DNA from: UMGS1649 sp045651205
GTDB lineage: Bacteria > Bacillota > Clostridia > TANB77 > CAG-465
NCBI GenBank assembly: GCA_045651205.1
Contig: JAZRSA010000016.1
Coordinates: 1 to 22,311 of the forward strand
DNA: 22,311 bases
Direction: 5' to 3'
Below, one piece after another: positions 13,626 to 21,952 of this stretch. The position numbers and the translations under genes were made by a program. Below the pieces are notes generated by a model. The model was not told the origin of the DNA. It ran no database searches and saw only the letters and a list, made by a program, of their open reading frames with translations. Position 1 is the first letter of the stretch; every line of letters begins with the position of its first letter.

Positions 13626-14558
13626 TTATTTATCACTATGTAATAATTCTCTAGCAGTACCAAGTGCACTAAATGCTGAACTTGTATCGAATGGAATAAA
13701 TACTTTGTTTGCAGGTCCTTCTGCGATTTTTTCCATTGATTCTAAAGATTTAATAGCAACAAGTTCTTTAGTTGGTTTAGCATTGTTTATTGCTGAATAA
13801 ACTAATTCTATTTCTTGTGCTTTAGCTTCAGCTATTTTCTTTATTGCTGCTGAAGTACCTTCAGCTTCTAACATTCTAGCTTCTCTTAAACCTTGAGCAC
13901 GTCTAATACTAGATTCTTTTTCAGCTTCAGCTTCTAATATTTGTGCTTCTTTTTGTCCTTCGGCATGAGTTATAGCTGCTTGACGACTACCTTCAGCTTC
14001 AAGGATTAAAGCTCTTTTATTTCTTTCAGCGTTCATTTGTTTTTCCATGGCATCACGAACATCCTTTGGAGGAGTGATGTCTTTAATTTCAACTCTGTCT
14101 ACTTTACAACCCCATCTATCTGTTGCTTCATCTAACACTTGACGAAGTTGAGCATTTATTAAGTCTCTTGAACTGAAAGTACTATCTAAATCCATTTTAC
14201 CAACAATATCTCTTATAGTTGTAATTGCTAAGTATTGAATACCTTTTCCAAGGTTTTCAATTTCATAAACAGATTTTACTGGATCCATTATTTGAAAGAA
14301 TACAACTGTATCTATTGTTATTGTAACGTTATCTTTTGTGATAACTTGTTGTGGTGGAACATCCATTGTTTGTTGCTTCATGTTAACGATAGCTCTAACT
14401 CTATCTACAAATGGGAATATAATGTTTAAACCTGCTGATGCAACTTTATGGAATTTACCAACTCTTTCTATAACATATACTTCCGCTTGTCTTACTACTT
14501 TAATTGAGAATCCTACTATTATAACAAATAGTACGAAAGCGCCTAAAACATACCACAT
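13626..14558 (-). CDS. SPFH/stomatin-like membrane protein (QmcA/paraslipin type)
   Basis: Protein of 310 aa. Residues 2-20 form an N-terminal membrane helix. An SPFH/Band 7 domain follows (about 20-190) with VIERVGKFHKVASAGLNIIFPFVDRV and the conserved FFQIMDP...YEIEN, IR.IVGKMDLD and VDRVEIKDI segments. Residues 195-265 are a coiled coil rich in Glu-Ala (AEGQKEA, AEAEKES, AEGTSAA), used for oligomer formation. The tail is hydrophobic. Family members form large membrane-associated cages and organise membrane domains. It is encoded directly after nfeD with 15 nt between them, a conserved pair. ATG at 14558 has AGGAGGG upstream on the minus strand. Confidence 0.95.
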   Translation of the reverse strand: MWYVLGAFVLFVIIVGFSIKVVRQAEVYVIERVGKFHKVASAGLNIIFPFVDRVRAIVNMKQQTMDVPPQQVITKDNVTITIDTVVFFQIMDPVKSVYEIENLGKGIQYLAITTIRDIVGKMDLDSTFSSRDLINAQLRQVLDEATDRWGCKVDRVEIKDITPPKDVRDAMEKQMNAERNKRALILEAEGSRQAAITHAEGQKEAQILEAEAEKESSIRRAQGLREARMLEAEGTSAAIKKIAEAKAQEIELVYSAINNAKPTKELVAIKSLESMEKIAEGPANKVFIPFDTSSAFSALGTARELLHSDK

Positions 14559-14573
14559 AAAAATACCCTCCTA

Positions 14574-15008
14574 TTATTCTATATATTTTTTTACTACAAG
14601 TTTTACGCCGTCAATTGAATCTACTGTAACAGTATCATCTACTTTTAATGTAACTTTTTCTTTACATATTGCAGACCAAATTTCACCTTGCACTTTAATT
14701 TGACCCATATTATCTGGACCAACAATTTCTTTTAAAACTATACCAGTTTTACCAATTAAACTATCTGAGTTAGTAGGTAAGTCTTTAGTTTTAAACAGTT
14801 TTGCAAATAAAGGTCTTAAAAAGATTATAGATAATGTTGTTGTAACTATAAACACTCCAATTTGTATAGCAAGCGAATCTATTAGTAAGCTTGTTAGGAA
14901 TGCTAGAAAAGCTCCAACTCCAGGGAAAAATAACAAAAATCCCACTGTTAGTATCTCAATTATAAGACATAAAGCACATAATAATAACCAAATGGCAGTA
15001 GGTGACAT
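14574..15008 (-). CDS. NfeD-like membrane protein (short form)
   Basis: Protein of 144 aa. Three or four hydrophobic helices (about 5-25, 27-45 and 47-67) are followed by a soluble OB-fold domain (about 80-144) with LIGKTGIVLKEI, G.IKVQGEIWSA and VTVDSIDGVKLVVKK, typical of NfeD C-termini. This short form lacks the N-terminal ClpP-like protease domain. It is thought to work with the stomatin encoded next to it, by partnership seen across bacteria. ATG at 15008 has AAGGAGGG on the minus strand. I see no clear promoter in the AT-rich 15009-15100; several TATAAT-like sequences occur there. Confidence 0.93.
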   Translation of the reverse strand: MSPTAIWLLLCALCLIIEILTVGFLLFFPGVGAFLAFLTSLLIDSLAIQIGVFIVTTTLSIIFLRPLFAKLFKTKDLPTNSDSLIGKTGIVLKEIVGPDNMGQIKVQGEIWSAICKEKVTLKVDDTVTVDSIDGVKLVVKKYIE

Positions 15009-15093
15009 ATAAATCCCTCCTTTATTATGTATTACCCTATATGCACATATTATATATTATAAAAATAAAAAAATAAATACTTTTTTAAAGATA

Positions 15094-15126
15094 TTGTATA
15101 TTTACCAAATTAAATGTATAATTTGG
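15094..15126 (+). promoter_or_regulatory. Promoter with overlapping palindrome, predicting a leaderless mRNA
   Basis: TTGTAT (15094-15099), a 17-nt spacer and TATAAT (15117-15122). The usual start, about 7 nt after the -10, falls on the ATG at 15129. A perfect 8-bp inverted repeat, CCAAATTA (15105-15112) and TAATTTGG (15119-15126), covers the -10 box and may be an operator. Confidence 0.7.
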
Positions 15127-15128
15127 TT

Positions 15129-16721
15129 ATGAAAAATAGGGTAATAGAAAAAATAAATAATAATAGTTATATATATGTAGTAATACTTGTAGTATACATC
15201 GCACTCGTAATTTGTATTTCATTACTTTTATCTAGAGTGTCTAGTAAGGATATTGATATATTATTAAATGGTACTAAATTAGAGCTAGATAATGGAATTA
15301 TAAAAATAAAAGGGACAAGATATATTACTCGAAGTGATATTGAGAAGAATTTTAGTAATCATATTTTTTATGATAAAATTTCAAGAACTTTAATAATAAC
15401 AGCTTGGGATGAAAAAGTTAAAATAAAAAAAGATGATGTGGGGACGATAGAATATGAAGCCGAAACTGTATATAGTGTAAAGATGCTAGCAGAAAAAATG
15501 AAGCTTGGATATGTTGAAGACTCAAAGACAAACGATATATTTATTTATAACAACATAGAACAAGAGGTTGGTCTAAAGAAAAATAGAACAGAAGCATATG
15601 ATGTAAATTCTAGTTCGGTTGTTGGTGTTGTGAATAAAGATGCTAAAATAACATTATTAGAAACAAATAGTGTGTATTCAGATTCGCAAGATAAGCTGGT
15701 GTTAGTAAAAATAACAGAAGCTAGTGGAAAAACATACATTGCAAGAATGAGAAAAGAGCATATAAACTATACTTCTAAAAACAGAGATGTAGGATTAGAT
15801 AAGCAAGAAGAAATAATAATGGTATGTGTAGAGGATAAACTGGGAAAAGAAACAGACTTAACAAAGGTTAATACTTTAGCAGTGAATATGTTAAAATTAA
15901 CAAGTGCTAATAAGGTTGAAAAACTAAAATACACATTACCTGATACAAAAGGATTAAATGTGTATGCTGTAATAGATAATAATTATAAATCTACTGGTTT
16001 TGATACTAATATAATTACAGATTTAGTTCATAGTGATGTAAATAAAGAAATAGTAGCAATGTATCTAATAGATTTTGTCTTAGAAAATGAACTTGAAGGT
16101 ATAATATTAGATTTTAAAAAGTTTAAGGCTGCAGATAAAGATTTATTAGAACAATATATAAAAGAACTTGCAGTGCTTATGCACGCAAATGATAAAAAGT
16201 TTATTATAAAAATGACTTCAACAGAAACATATGATATAAATGATATAAAAGATTATGTGGATTACGTTGTTATAGAAACATATGGTACAAGAACAACTGC
16301 TTCTAAACAAGCAGGACCACATGCAAGTCTTACTCACGCAACACATACTATGATTGAATTTTCTAAGACTGCTTTGGATATGACTAAACAAATATTTGAA
16401 GTATCAACTAATTCAATATTATGGACTGAAAGAGGCGGCACGGTAATTAATGCAGAAATGTATTCAATGAAAGCTGCTAAGGAATATATAAAAGAAAATA
16501 ATATTGAAGTTGTATTTAATGAATCTGCTAGACAAAATTATGCAAGTCACACAAAAGGTGTCGTAACATATAAAATGTGGGTGGAAGATTTAGAAAGTTT
16601 TGAAGGAAAATATGCAAGAGTACATGTAAATGGAAGAGCGGGAATAAGCATATATAAAAGCGGAGAAGAATTAAAAGAAATATATAATGTTATAGATAAA
16701 GTAAGAGAAGAATATAAATAA
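15129..16721 (+). CDS. Membrane-anchored GH18/YaaH-like protein lacking the catalytic Glu
   Basis: Protein of 530 aa. A short cytoplasmic N-terminus and one transmembrane helix (about 14-36) are followed by a copper amine oxidase N-terminal-like domain (about 40-145, with ILLNGTKLELDNG and a long strand-turn pattern), an SH3-like segment (about 165-225) and a GH18-like domain (about 230-530). The last resembles spore cortex hydrolases of the YaaH/SleL group: GLNVYAVIDN, LEGIILDFKKF, YVVIETYGT, AGPHASL, YKMWVEDLESF and GISIYKSGEEL. In active enzymes the DFE motif supplies the acid; here it is DFK, with Lys at residue 330. It is therefore probably a non-enzymatic wall-binding protein. No ribosome site precedes ATG 15129 or the alternative in-frame ATG 15114. 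It heads an operon with the two pilin-like genes 12 nt downstream. Confidence 0.8.
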   Translation: MKNRVIEKINNNSYIYVVILVVYIALVICISLLLSRVSSKDIDILLNGTKLELDNGIIKIKGTRYITRSDIEKNFSNHIFYDKISRTLIITAWDEKVKIKKDDVGTIEYEAETVYSVKMLAEKMKLGYVEDSKTNDIFIYNNIEQEVGLKKNRTEAYDVNSSSVVGVVNKDAKITLLETNSVYSDSQDKLVLVKITEASGKTYIARMRKEHINYTSKNRDVGLDKQEEIIMVCVEDKLGKETDLTKVNTLAVNMLKLTSANKVEKLKYTLPDTKGLNVYAVIDNNYKSTGFDTNIITDLVHSDVNKEIVAMYLIDFVLENELEGIILDFKKFKAADKDLLEQYIKELAVLMHANDKKFIIKMTSTETYDINDIKDYVDYVVIETYGTRTTASKQAGPHASLTHATHTMIEFSKTALDMTKQIFEVSTNSILWTERGGTVINAEMYSMKAAKEYIKENNIEVVFNESARQNYASHTKGVVTYKMWVEDLESFEGKYARVHVNGRAGISIYKSGEELKEIYNVIDKVREEYK

Positions 16722-16733
16722 GAGGTGAAATGT

Positions 16734-17186
16734 ATGAACAAAAGAGGTGTAACAGTACTTACATTAAGTATAATGGTTGCAGTTATGGCGGTGCTTTCAA
16801 TGGCTGCTATACCAATTGGTAACAATATACATAGAGGTGCACAAAAATCTAAATTCCAAGCAGAAATTGACCAAATAGAAATTTTGACAGCAAATTACAT
16901 AAGAAGAAATTCTGGTAATGATTTAGAACCATATGCATGGGATATATCGATGCTTTCTGGGTATGGTGCAAATCAATTTGAAGGTGAAATATTAACAGGT
17001 AATATATTAAATACTTATATAGTAGATTTAAAAAAGATTGATGCAGAAAAAGTACATAACGGCCTTTTAGAAGATGGACCAACAGATAGATATTTGTATT
17101 CAGAACAAACAGGACATGTGTATTATGAAAAAGGTAAAGACTTTGGAGATAAAATATATTTCAGAGTACCAGAATTAGAAGAATAG
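16734..17186 (+). CDS. Short pilin-like protein
   Basis: Protein of 150 aa. The leader MNKRG is followed by a hydrophobic helix VTVLTLSIMVAVMAVLS; +5 is Thr, not Glu. A basic segment and an amphipathic helix (about 30-60) follow, as in pilin-like proteins. The C-terminal part (about 85-145) has QFEGEILT, YLYSEQTGHVYYEKGKD, which closely matches a module of the next gene. It seems to be a shorter relative of it without the extra domain. I chose ATG at 16734 because AGAGGTGA (16721-16728) lies 5 nt upstream; the GTG at 16725 is inside that site. The ribosome site overlaps the preceding stop codon. Role: probably a surface subunit, inferred from context. Confidence 0.8.
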   Translation: MNKRGVTVLTLSIMVAVMAVLSMAAIPIGNNIHRGAQKSKFQAEIDQIEILTANYIRRNSGNDLEPYAWDISMLSGYGANQFEGEILTGNILNTYIVDLKKIDAEKVHNGLLEDGPTDRYLYSEQTGHVYYEKGKDFGDKIYFRVPELEE

Positions 17187-17195
17187 AGGTGTGCT

Positions 17196-18758
17196 ATGAA
17201 AAAAGGAATAACAGTTGCAATGTTAGTAGTAATGGTTGCAGTACTAGGCATATTAGCAACAGTAACGATAAAATCAATTTCTAATAGTTATACTAATTCT
17301 AAATTATCTATTTGGGTAACAGAAATAGGGCTTATCCAAGATCTTATGAAAGAAAATAAAAATAATTTAACATATGCTTTAATGGATACGGTTTCTTTTG
17401 ATGTTTCATCAATACCACAAGAAATAAAAACGGAACAATTTAGCGGTGAAACAATTACAAGTAATAAAATAACATTAAAAGAAATAAATTTAGCAGCCAT
17501 AGGAGCAGATAATGTGCTATATGGACTTCATAAAGATAGTTTGGATAAATATGCGTATTCTGAAACGACAGGTAAGGTATATTATTTAAAAGGATTAGAT
17601 GCAAGAGTAAATGTGTATTATACTTTAACGGAAGATTTGAAAAATAGGTACGGAGATAATTTAACAATAACTAATTTATCTTTAATTTCCTTCGAACAAA
17701 GTGAAGTTAATCCAACAGATAATGCAGTAAAGGTAACAGTAAAAGTTCCTAAAACATATACAAATATAAGTGTAACAACTTCTAATGCTAGTATATCTGT
17801 AGGAGCGAAAGTAACAGAGGAAACAAAGTATACGTATTTAGTAAATTCAAATGGTATTAAAGCGAATTATAAAATAACTGTAACATATACAGAGAATGGA
17901 ACGAATAAGACAGCAACGCATGAAGTAAAGAACTTTAAAACAACATTAGGAGCGCTAATAACTAGTGCAAAAGATTATGGTAAAACAATAAATTATGTAT
18001 CAGATAACGGCGTAACTAAATGGAGAGTTTTTTATGAAGATACAACTAATGGGTATGTATATTTAATAACTACAGAAAAATTAGCGGCAAGTAAAATGCC
18101 AACACTAACAGGAACTACAGTAACAACATCAGCGGTTACATTAAGTGATGGGACTTCTAAAAATGTTGCACAAATAAAATGGGCGAGTGTTCCATCTGGG
18201 GTAACTGTTGCTAGTGATGCAAAAACAAAATGGAAAGCAGAGTGGTCGTCATATACATCTGGTAATAATACAAAATGTATATCATATTTTTTAAATGAAT
18301 CATATTGGACTGCTTTGAAAAATACTAAAGCAAGTTACGCATCGTATGTATTAGGAGCAACAGGAACGCCAACAGCAGAGTTGTTTGTACTAAGTTGGAA
18401 CGCTAAAAAGGCAGCAACTGGAAATACAACAATATATAATAAAAAAATAACATTAACAACAAGAAGCGCAACAACAGGATACTATGTAAAAGATGCAGCT
18501 GTATCTTCTAATACATATTTGCAAGAATTAACAACATTAGATGATCTGTATATTTGGAGTACATCTGAATATTCTAGTACATGGTTAGCATCTCCTGGTG
18601 GAGTAACAGCAAATTATATACTTATGGCAGGAAGTGCAGGTAATATAAGTTATGATACATATTCATCAGCGAATCGTGGTATAAGACCAGTAGTTTGTTT
18701 AAACGCTAATGTACCTGCTGTAATGGGCACTACAACAGATTTTATGCTTGTAGAGTAA
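17196..18758 (+). CDS. Pilin-like protein with a DUF6273-type C-terminal domain
   Basis: Protein of 520 aa. The leader MKKG is followed by a hydrophobic helix ITVAMLVVMVAVLGILA; +5 is Met. Residues about 70-150 repeat the module of the previous gene (QFSGETIT, YAYSETTGKVYYLKG). A beta-rich, Thr/Asn-rich stretch follows (150-260). The C-terminal domain (about 265-510) has WRVFYEDTTNGYVYLIT, Trp-rich segments, SSTWLASPGG and GIRPVVCL, the ending usual for DUF6273 domains of Bacillota surface proteins, of unknown function. ATG at 17196 has AGAGGTG at 17185-17191 and is 9 nt after the previous stop. No terminator is visible before the rpsO promoter. Confidence 0.82.
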   Translation: MKKGITVAMLVVMVAVLGILATVTIKSISNSYTNSKLSIWVTEIGLIQDLMKENKNNLTYALMDTVSFDVSSIPQEIKTEQFSGETITSNKITLKEINLAAIGADNVLYGLHKDSLDKYAYSETTGKVYYLKGLDARVNVYYTLTEDLKNRYGDNLTITNLSLISFEQSEVNPTDNAVKVTVKVPKTYTNISVTTSNASISVGAKVTEETKYTYLVNSNGIKANYKITVTYTENGTNKTATHEVKNFKTTLGALITSAKDYGKTINYVSDNGVTKWRVFYEDTTNGYVYLITTEKLAASKMPTLTGTTVTTSAVTLSDGTSKNVAQIKWASVPSGVTVASDAKTKWKAEWSSYTSGNNTKCISYFLNESYWTALKNTKASYASYVLGATGTPTAELFVLSWNAKKAATGNTTIYNKKITLTTRSATTGYYVKDAAVSSNTYLQELTTLDDLYIWSTSEYSSTWLASPGGVTANYILMAGSAGNISYDTYSSANRGIRPVVCLNANVPAVMGTTTDFMLVE

Positions 18759-18775
18759 TAGGTACTTGACAAGTA

Positions 18776-18784
18776 TGTTATAAT
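18776..18784 (+). promoter_or_regulatory. Extended -10 promoter of rpsO
   Basis: TG-T-TATAAT (18776-18784). A TTGACA at 18766-18771 is only 7 nt away and cannot be its -35. The predicted start is near 18791, at the beginning of the structured leader. Confidence 0.65.
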
Positions 18785-18793
18785 AGTATTGTA

Positions 18794-18839
18794 CCTTAAT
18801 CTAGGATATAACTTCCTCAGATTATTTCTTGGACTAAGG
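18794..18839 (+). promoter_or_regulatory. rpsO leader fold, probable S15 autoregulation site
   Basis: An outer helix CCTTA/TAAGG (18794-18798, 18835-18839) encloses a hairpin AATCT-AGGA with TCCT-AGATT (18798-18806, 18814-18823) and a bulged C at 18818; A18798 can only use one of the two. Such leaders let S15 repress its own mRNA in Bacillota. The helices are seen directly; the regulation is inferred from the family. Confidence 0.6.
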
Positions 18840-18865
18840 CGAATTTAAATAAGGAGGAAAAAGTC

Positions 18866-19126
18866 ATGACTAAGGAAAGAAAGCAAGAAATACTTTCTAC
18901 TTACGCAAAACATGAAGGTGACACTGGTTCTACAGAAGTTCAAGTAGCTCTTTTAACAGAAAGAATTAACGAACTTACAGAACACTTAAGAACTCACAAA
19001 AAAGACGAACACTCTAGACGTGGTCTTTTAATCATGGTTGGTAAGAGAAAAAGATTATTAGCATATCTTGAAAGCAATGATATTGAAGCTTGCAGAGAAT
19101 TAAAAGCTAAATTATCTATAAGATAA
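18866..19126 (+). CDS. rpsO: 30S ribosomal protein S15
   Basis: Primary 16S rRNA binder of the central domain of the 30S subunit. The protein of 86 aa is close to the 88-89 aa usual length. It shows the conserved HEGDTGSTEVQVALLTERI, LTEHLRTHKKDEHSRRGLL and VGKRKRLLAYL segments that contact 16S rRNA. ATG at 18866 follows AAGGAGG. It is a single gene between its structured leader and a terminator; a pnp gene, a frequent neighbour, is not here. Confidence 0.98.
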   Translation: MTKERKQEILSTYAKHEGDTGSTEVQVALLTERINELTEHLRTHKKDEHSRRGLLIMVGKRKRLLAYLESNDIEACRELKAKLSIR

Positions 19127-19132
19127 GTTATT

Positions 19133-19163
19133 AAAACATCGGTAGAAATACCGATGTTTTTTT
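19133..19163 (+). terminator. Terminator of rpsO
   Basis: A perfect 12-bp stem (19133-19144 with 19149-19160), a GAAA tetraloop and a T-run. Confidence 0.95.
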
Positions 19164-19193
19164 AGTCTTTTTTCTTTTTATTTAATTTAGGTA

Positions 19194-19222
19194 TTTAAAT
19201 TTTAATATCTTTGTGATAGCAT
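19194..19222 (+). promoter_or_regulatory. Weak candidate promoter of the Ca2+-ATPase gene
   Basis: TTTAAA (19194-19199), a 17-nt spacer and TAGCAT (19217-19222) with an extended TG at 19214-19215. Both boxes deviate from consensus, and the region is AT-rich. Confidence 0.4.
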
Positions 19223-19248
19223 TGTTAATTGTAAATAGGAGGAGACTA

Positions 19249-21897
19249 ATGAAAGAAGCATATAAATATTCGGTTGATGAAGTTTTTAATAAATTGGGTA
19301 CAAGTTCAGATGGGTTAAGCTTTGAACAAGCAGAAAAAAGACTTGCAGCAAACGGATTAAATAAATTAAATGAAGCTAAAAAGAAAACACTACTTACAAG
19401 ATTTATAGAGCAAATGAAAAACATTATGATAATTGTTCTTCTAATAGCAGCAATAATATCTTTAGTAGTTGCAAAAATAGAAAATGAAAGTTATACAGAT
19501 TCAATAATAATATTTGCTGTTGTAATAATGAATGCAGTACTTGGAGTAGTGCAAGAAGCAAAAGCAGATAAGGCAATAGATTCATTAAAGAAGATGTCGC
19601 TTCCATATATTAAGGTAAGAAGACATGGTAAGATAATGAATATTAAAACAGAAGAGCTAGTAGTTGGTGATGTTGTTTTAATAGAAGCGGGAGATTTTGT
19701 TCCAGCAGATATGAGAATAATTGTTTGTAATGGAATAAGAGTAGAAGAAGCATCCCTTACAGGTGAATCTTTACCTGTAAGTAAATTTACAGATAAGATA
19801 GATGAAGATACAGCTCTAGCAGATAGAAGAAATATGCTTTATTCTGGAAGTAGCGTAGTATATGGCCGTGGAGAAGGTGTTGTAACAGCTACTGGAATGA
19901 AAACAGAGCTTGGTAAAATAGCAACAATCCTTGCTGAAACTAAAGAGGAACTTACACCGCTTCAAAAGAAGATGAATGAAATAAGCAAGGTGCTAAGTGT
20001 AATAGTTGTTGTAATAGGCTTAGCTATGGTAATACTTGGACTTGTTCAAGGAAATAAACCACTTGAGATATTTATGCTTGCAGTATCTTTAGCAGTTGCG
20101 GCGATTCCAGAAGGACTACCTGCGTCAATAACAATAATACTTTCAATTGGTGTTCAAAAGATGGCAAAAGAACATAGTATTATACGTAAGCTTTCTTCGG
20201 TAGAAACTTTAGGAGCAACACAAGTAATATGTTCAGATAAAACAGGAACACTTACACAAAATAAAATGACAGTTACTGAAATTAATTTTGGTGGCGAAAA
20301 AATAAAAGTAGATCATTTAGTAGTAAATGATGATGAAAATTTAAAGAGATTTTTAGATAACATTACATTATCTAATGATGTAAAAACTAATGGCTCTACA
20401 GGTGGATACTTAGGTGATCCAACTGAAATAGCATTAGTAGAAATGACAAATAAGTTTGGCAGAAATAAAGATATATACGATACAAGATATGAAAGAGTAG
20501 CAGAAGTTCCATTTGATTCTGAAAGAAAGATGATGACTACTGTAAACAAAATAGATGGTGAGCTTTATGTACATACAAAAGGTGCATTGGAATCATTAAT
20601 ACATAGATGTTCTAAAGCTATGATTAATGGCAAATTAGTAGATATGACAGATAAGTTAAAAGAAGAAATTCTAGATACAAACTCTGAAATGGCTAGTAGA
20701 GCACTAAGAGTATTAAGCTTTGCATACAAGAAGGTAGATAAACTACCAAAAGAAATATCTTCAGATACATTAGAAAAAGATTTAATTTACCAAGGGATGG
20801 TTGGTATGATAGATCCACCAAGACCAGAAGTAAAACAAGCTGTTAAAGATTGTTTCTCTGCGGGAATGATTCCAATCATGATAACAGGAGATAGCGTAAT
20901 AACAGCTAGAGCAATAGCAGAAGAAATAGGAATATTAATTCCAGGTTCAGAAGCAATAACTGGTCAAGAGTTAGATGCTATGAGCGATGAAGAATTTGAA
21001 AAGAAAATTAAAAACATACGTGTTTATGCAAGAGTAAGTCCAGAAAACAAAGTTAGAATAGTTAAGACATGGAAGAAGCTTGGTAAGACTGTTGCTATGA
21101 CAGGCGATGGAGTAAACGATGCACCGGCACTTAAGAATGCAGATATAGGCGTTGGAATGGGAATAACAGGTACAGAAGTATCTAAGAGTGTTGCAAGTAT
21201 GGTGCTTACAGACGACAACTTTGCATCAATAGTTGTAGCAGTAAAAGAAGGAAGAAGAGTATATAGAAATATACAAAATGTAATAGCTTACCTATTAGCA
21301 TCTAACATAGCAGAAGTGTTTATAGTGTTTATTGCTAAAATATTTAATATGACAGTATTTAATCCACTTCATTTGTTATGGATAAACTTAATAACAGATG
21401 CGATACCAGCGATGACTTTAGGATTTGAACCATCAGATAAAAACTCTATGAAAGAAAAACCTAGAAAAGCACAAGAAAAATTCTTTACACCATTTCTACT
21501 TACAAGAATACTTGTGCCGGCTGTTATAAAGAGTATAATGGTACTAGTATTATACTTTATGGTAGAAGCAAATCCAATGTATAATCACTCTCATGCCATG
21601 ACAGTTGCTTTTATTGCACTTTCGCTAGCAGAATTATTATTTGCATTTGTTGTTCGTTCGGATAGAAAGTCTATTTTAAGTATAGGAATATTTTCTAATC
21701 CACAACTTTTAATAGGAGTATTATCTATACTTATAATACAAATTTGTGTTATATTTATTGAACCAATAAGTAATATATTTAATATAGTTCGTTTAGATAA
21801 TGGTTTGTATTTGCTTTCTATAGGAGCGGCAGTAGGCTACATGATTTTAGCTGAATTTGCAAAAGTAATAATAGCAAAAATATTTAAAAAACAGTAA
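19249..21897 (+). CDS. P2A-type calcium-transporting ATPase
   Basis: Exports Ca2+ from the cytoplasm using ATP. The protein of 882 aa has the usual P2A length. Order: N-terminal cation ATPase domain (about 5-70), M1-M2, actuator domain with SLTGESLP, M3-M4 with AIPEGLPA (Glu288), phosphorylation motif CSDKTGTLT (Asp330), nucleotide domain with KGALE, MTGDGVNDAPAL near 617-628, then M5-M10. Ca2+-site residues match the two-site SERCA pattern: Glu288 in M4, Asn686 and Glu689 in M5 (SNIAE), Asn713, Thr716 and Asp717 in M6 (NLITD). The Glu in M5 is absent in one-site plasma-membrane pumps. ATG at 19249 has AGGAGG at 19237-19242; an in-frame ATG further up (19213) has none. Mn2+ transport is possible but less likely. 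Confidence 0.93.
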   Translation: MKEAYKYSVDEVFNKLGTSSDGLSFEQAEKRLAANGLNKLNEAKKKTLLTRFIEQMKNIMIIVLLIAAIISLVVAKIENESYTDSIIIFAVVIMNAVLGVVQEAKADKAIDSLKKMSLPYIKVRRHGKIMNIKTEELVVGDVVLIEAGDFVPADMRIIVCNGIRVEEASLTGESLPVSKFTDKIDEDTALADRRNMLYSGSSVVYGRGEGVVTATGMKTELGKIATILAETKEELTPLQKKMNEISKVLSVIVVVIGLAMVILGLVQGNKPLEIFMLAVSLAVAAIPEGLPASITIILSIGVQKMAKEHSIIRKLSSVETLGATQVICSDKTGTLTQNKMTVTEINFGGEKIKVDHLVVNDDENLKRFLDNITLSNDVKTNGSTGGYLGDPTEIALVEMTNKFGRNKDIYDTRYERVAEVPFDSERKMMTTVNKIDGELYVHTKGALESLIHRCSKAMINGKLVDMTDKLKEEILDTNSEMASRALRVLSFAYKKVDKLPKEISSDTLEKDLIYQGMVGMIDPPRPEVKQAVKDCFSAGMIPIMITGDSVITARAIAEEIGILIPGSEAITGQELDAMSDEEFEKKIKNIRVYARVSPENKVRIVKTWKKLGKTVAMTGDGVNDAPALKNADIGVGMGITGTEVSKSVASMVLTDDNFASIVVAVKEGRRVYRNIQNVIAYLLASNIAEVFIVFIAKIFNMTVFNPLHLLWINLITDAIPAMTLGFEPSDKNSMKEKPRKAQEKFFTPFLLTRILVPAVIKSIMVLVLYFMVEANPMYNHSHAMTVAFIALSLAELLFAFVVRSDRKSILSIGIFSNPQLLIGVLSILIIQICVIFIEPISNIFNIVRLDNGLYLLSIGAAVGYMILAEFAKVIIAKIFKKQ

Positions 21898-21916
21898 TGT
21901 TTATGTATAAAAGAAA

Positions 21917-21952
21917 AAATAAAGTTGGATTTTAATAGCCAGCTTTATTTTT
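21917..21952. terminator. Shared bidirectional terminator of the convergent genes
   Basis: A 12-bp stem (21917-21928 with 21939-21950, one T-G pair) with a 10-nt loop. T-rich tails lie on both strands. It overlaps the stop codon of the minus-strand gene (21945-21947). Confidence 0.83.

Noticed and set aside
18766..18784. TTGACA and TATAAT as a standard rpsO promoter
   Set aside because: The spacer is only 7 nt; an extended -10 element is the better reading.
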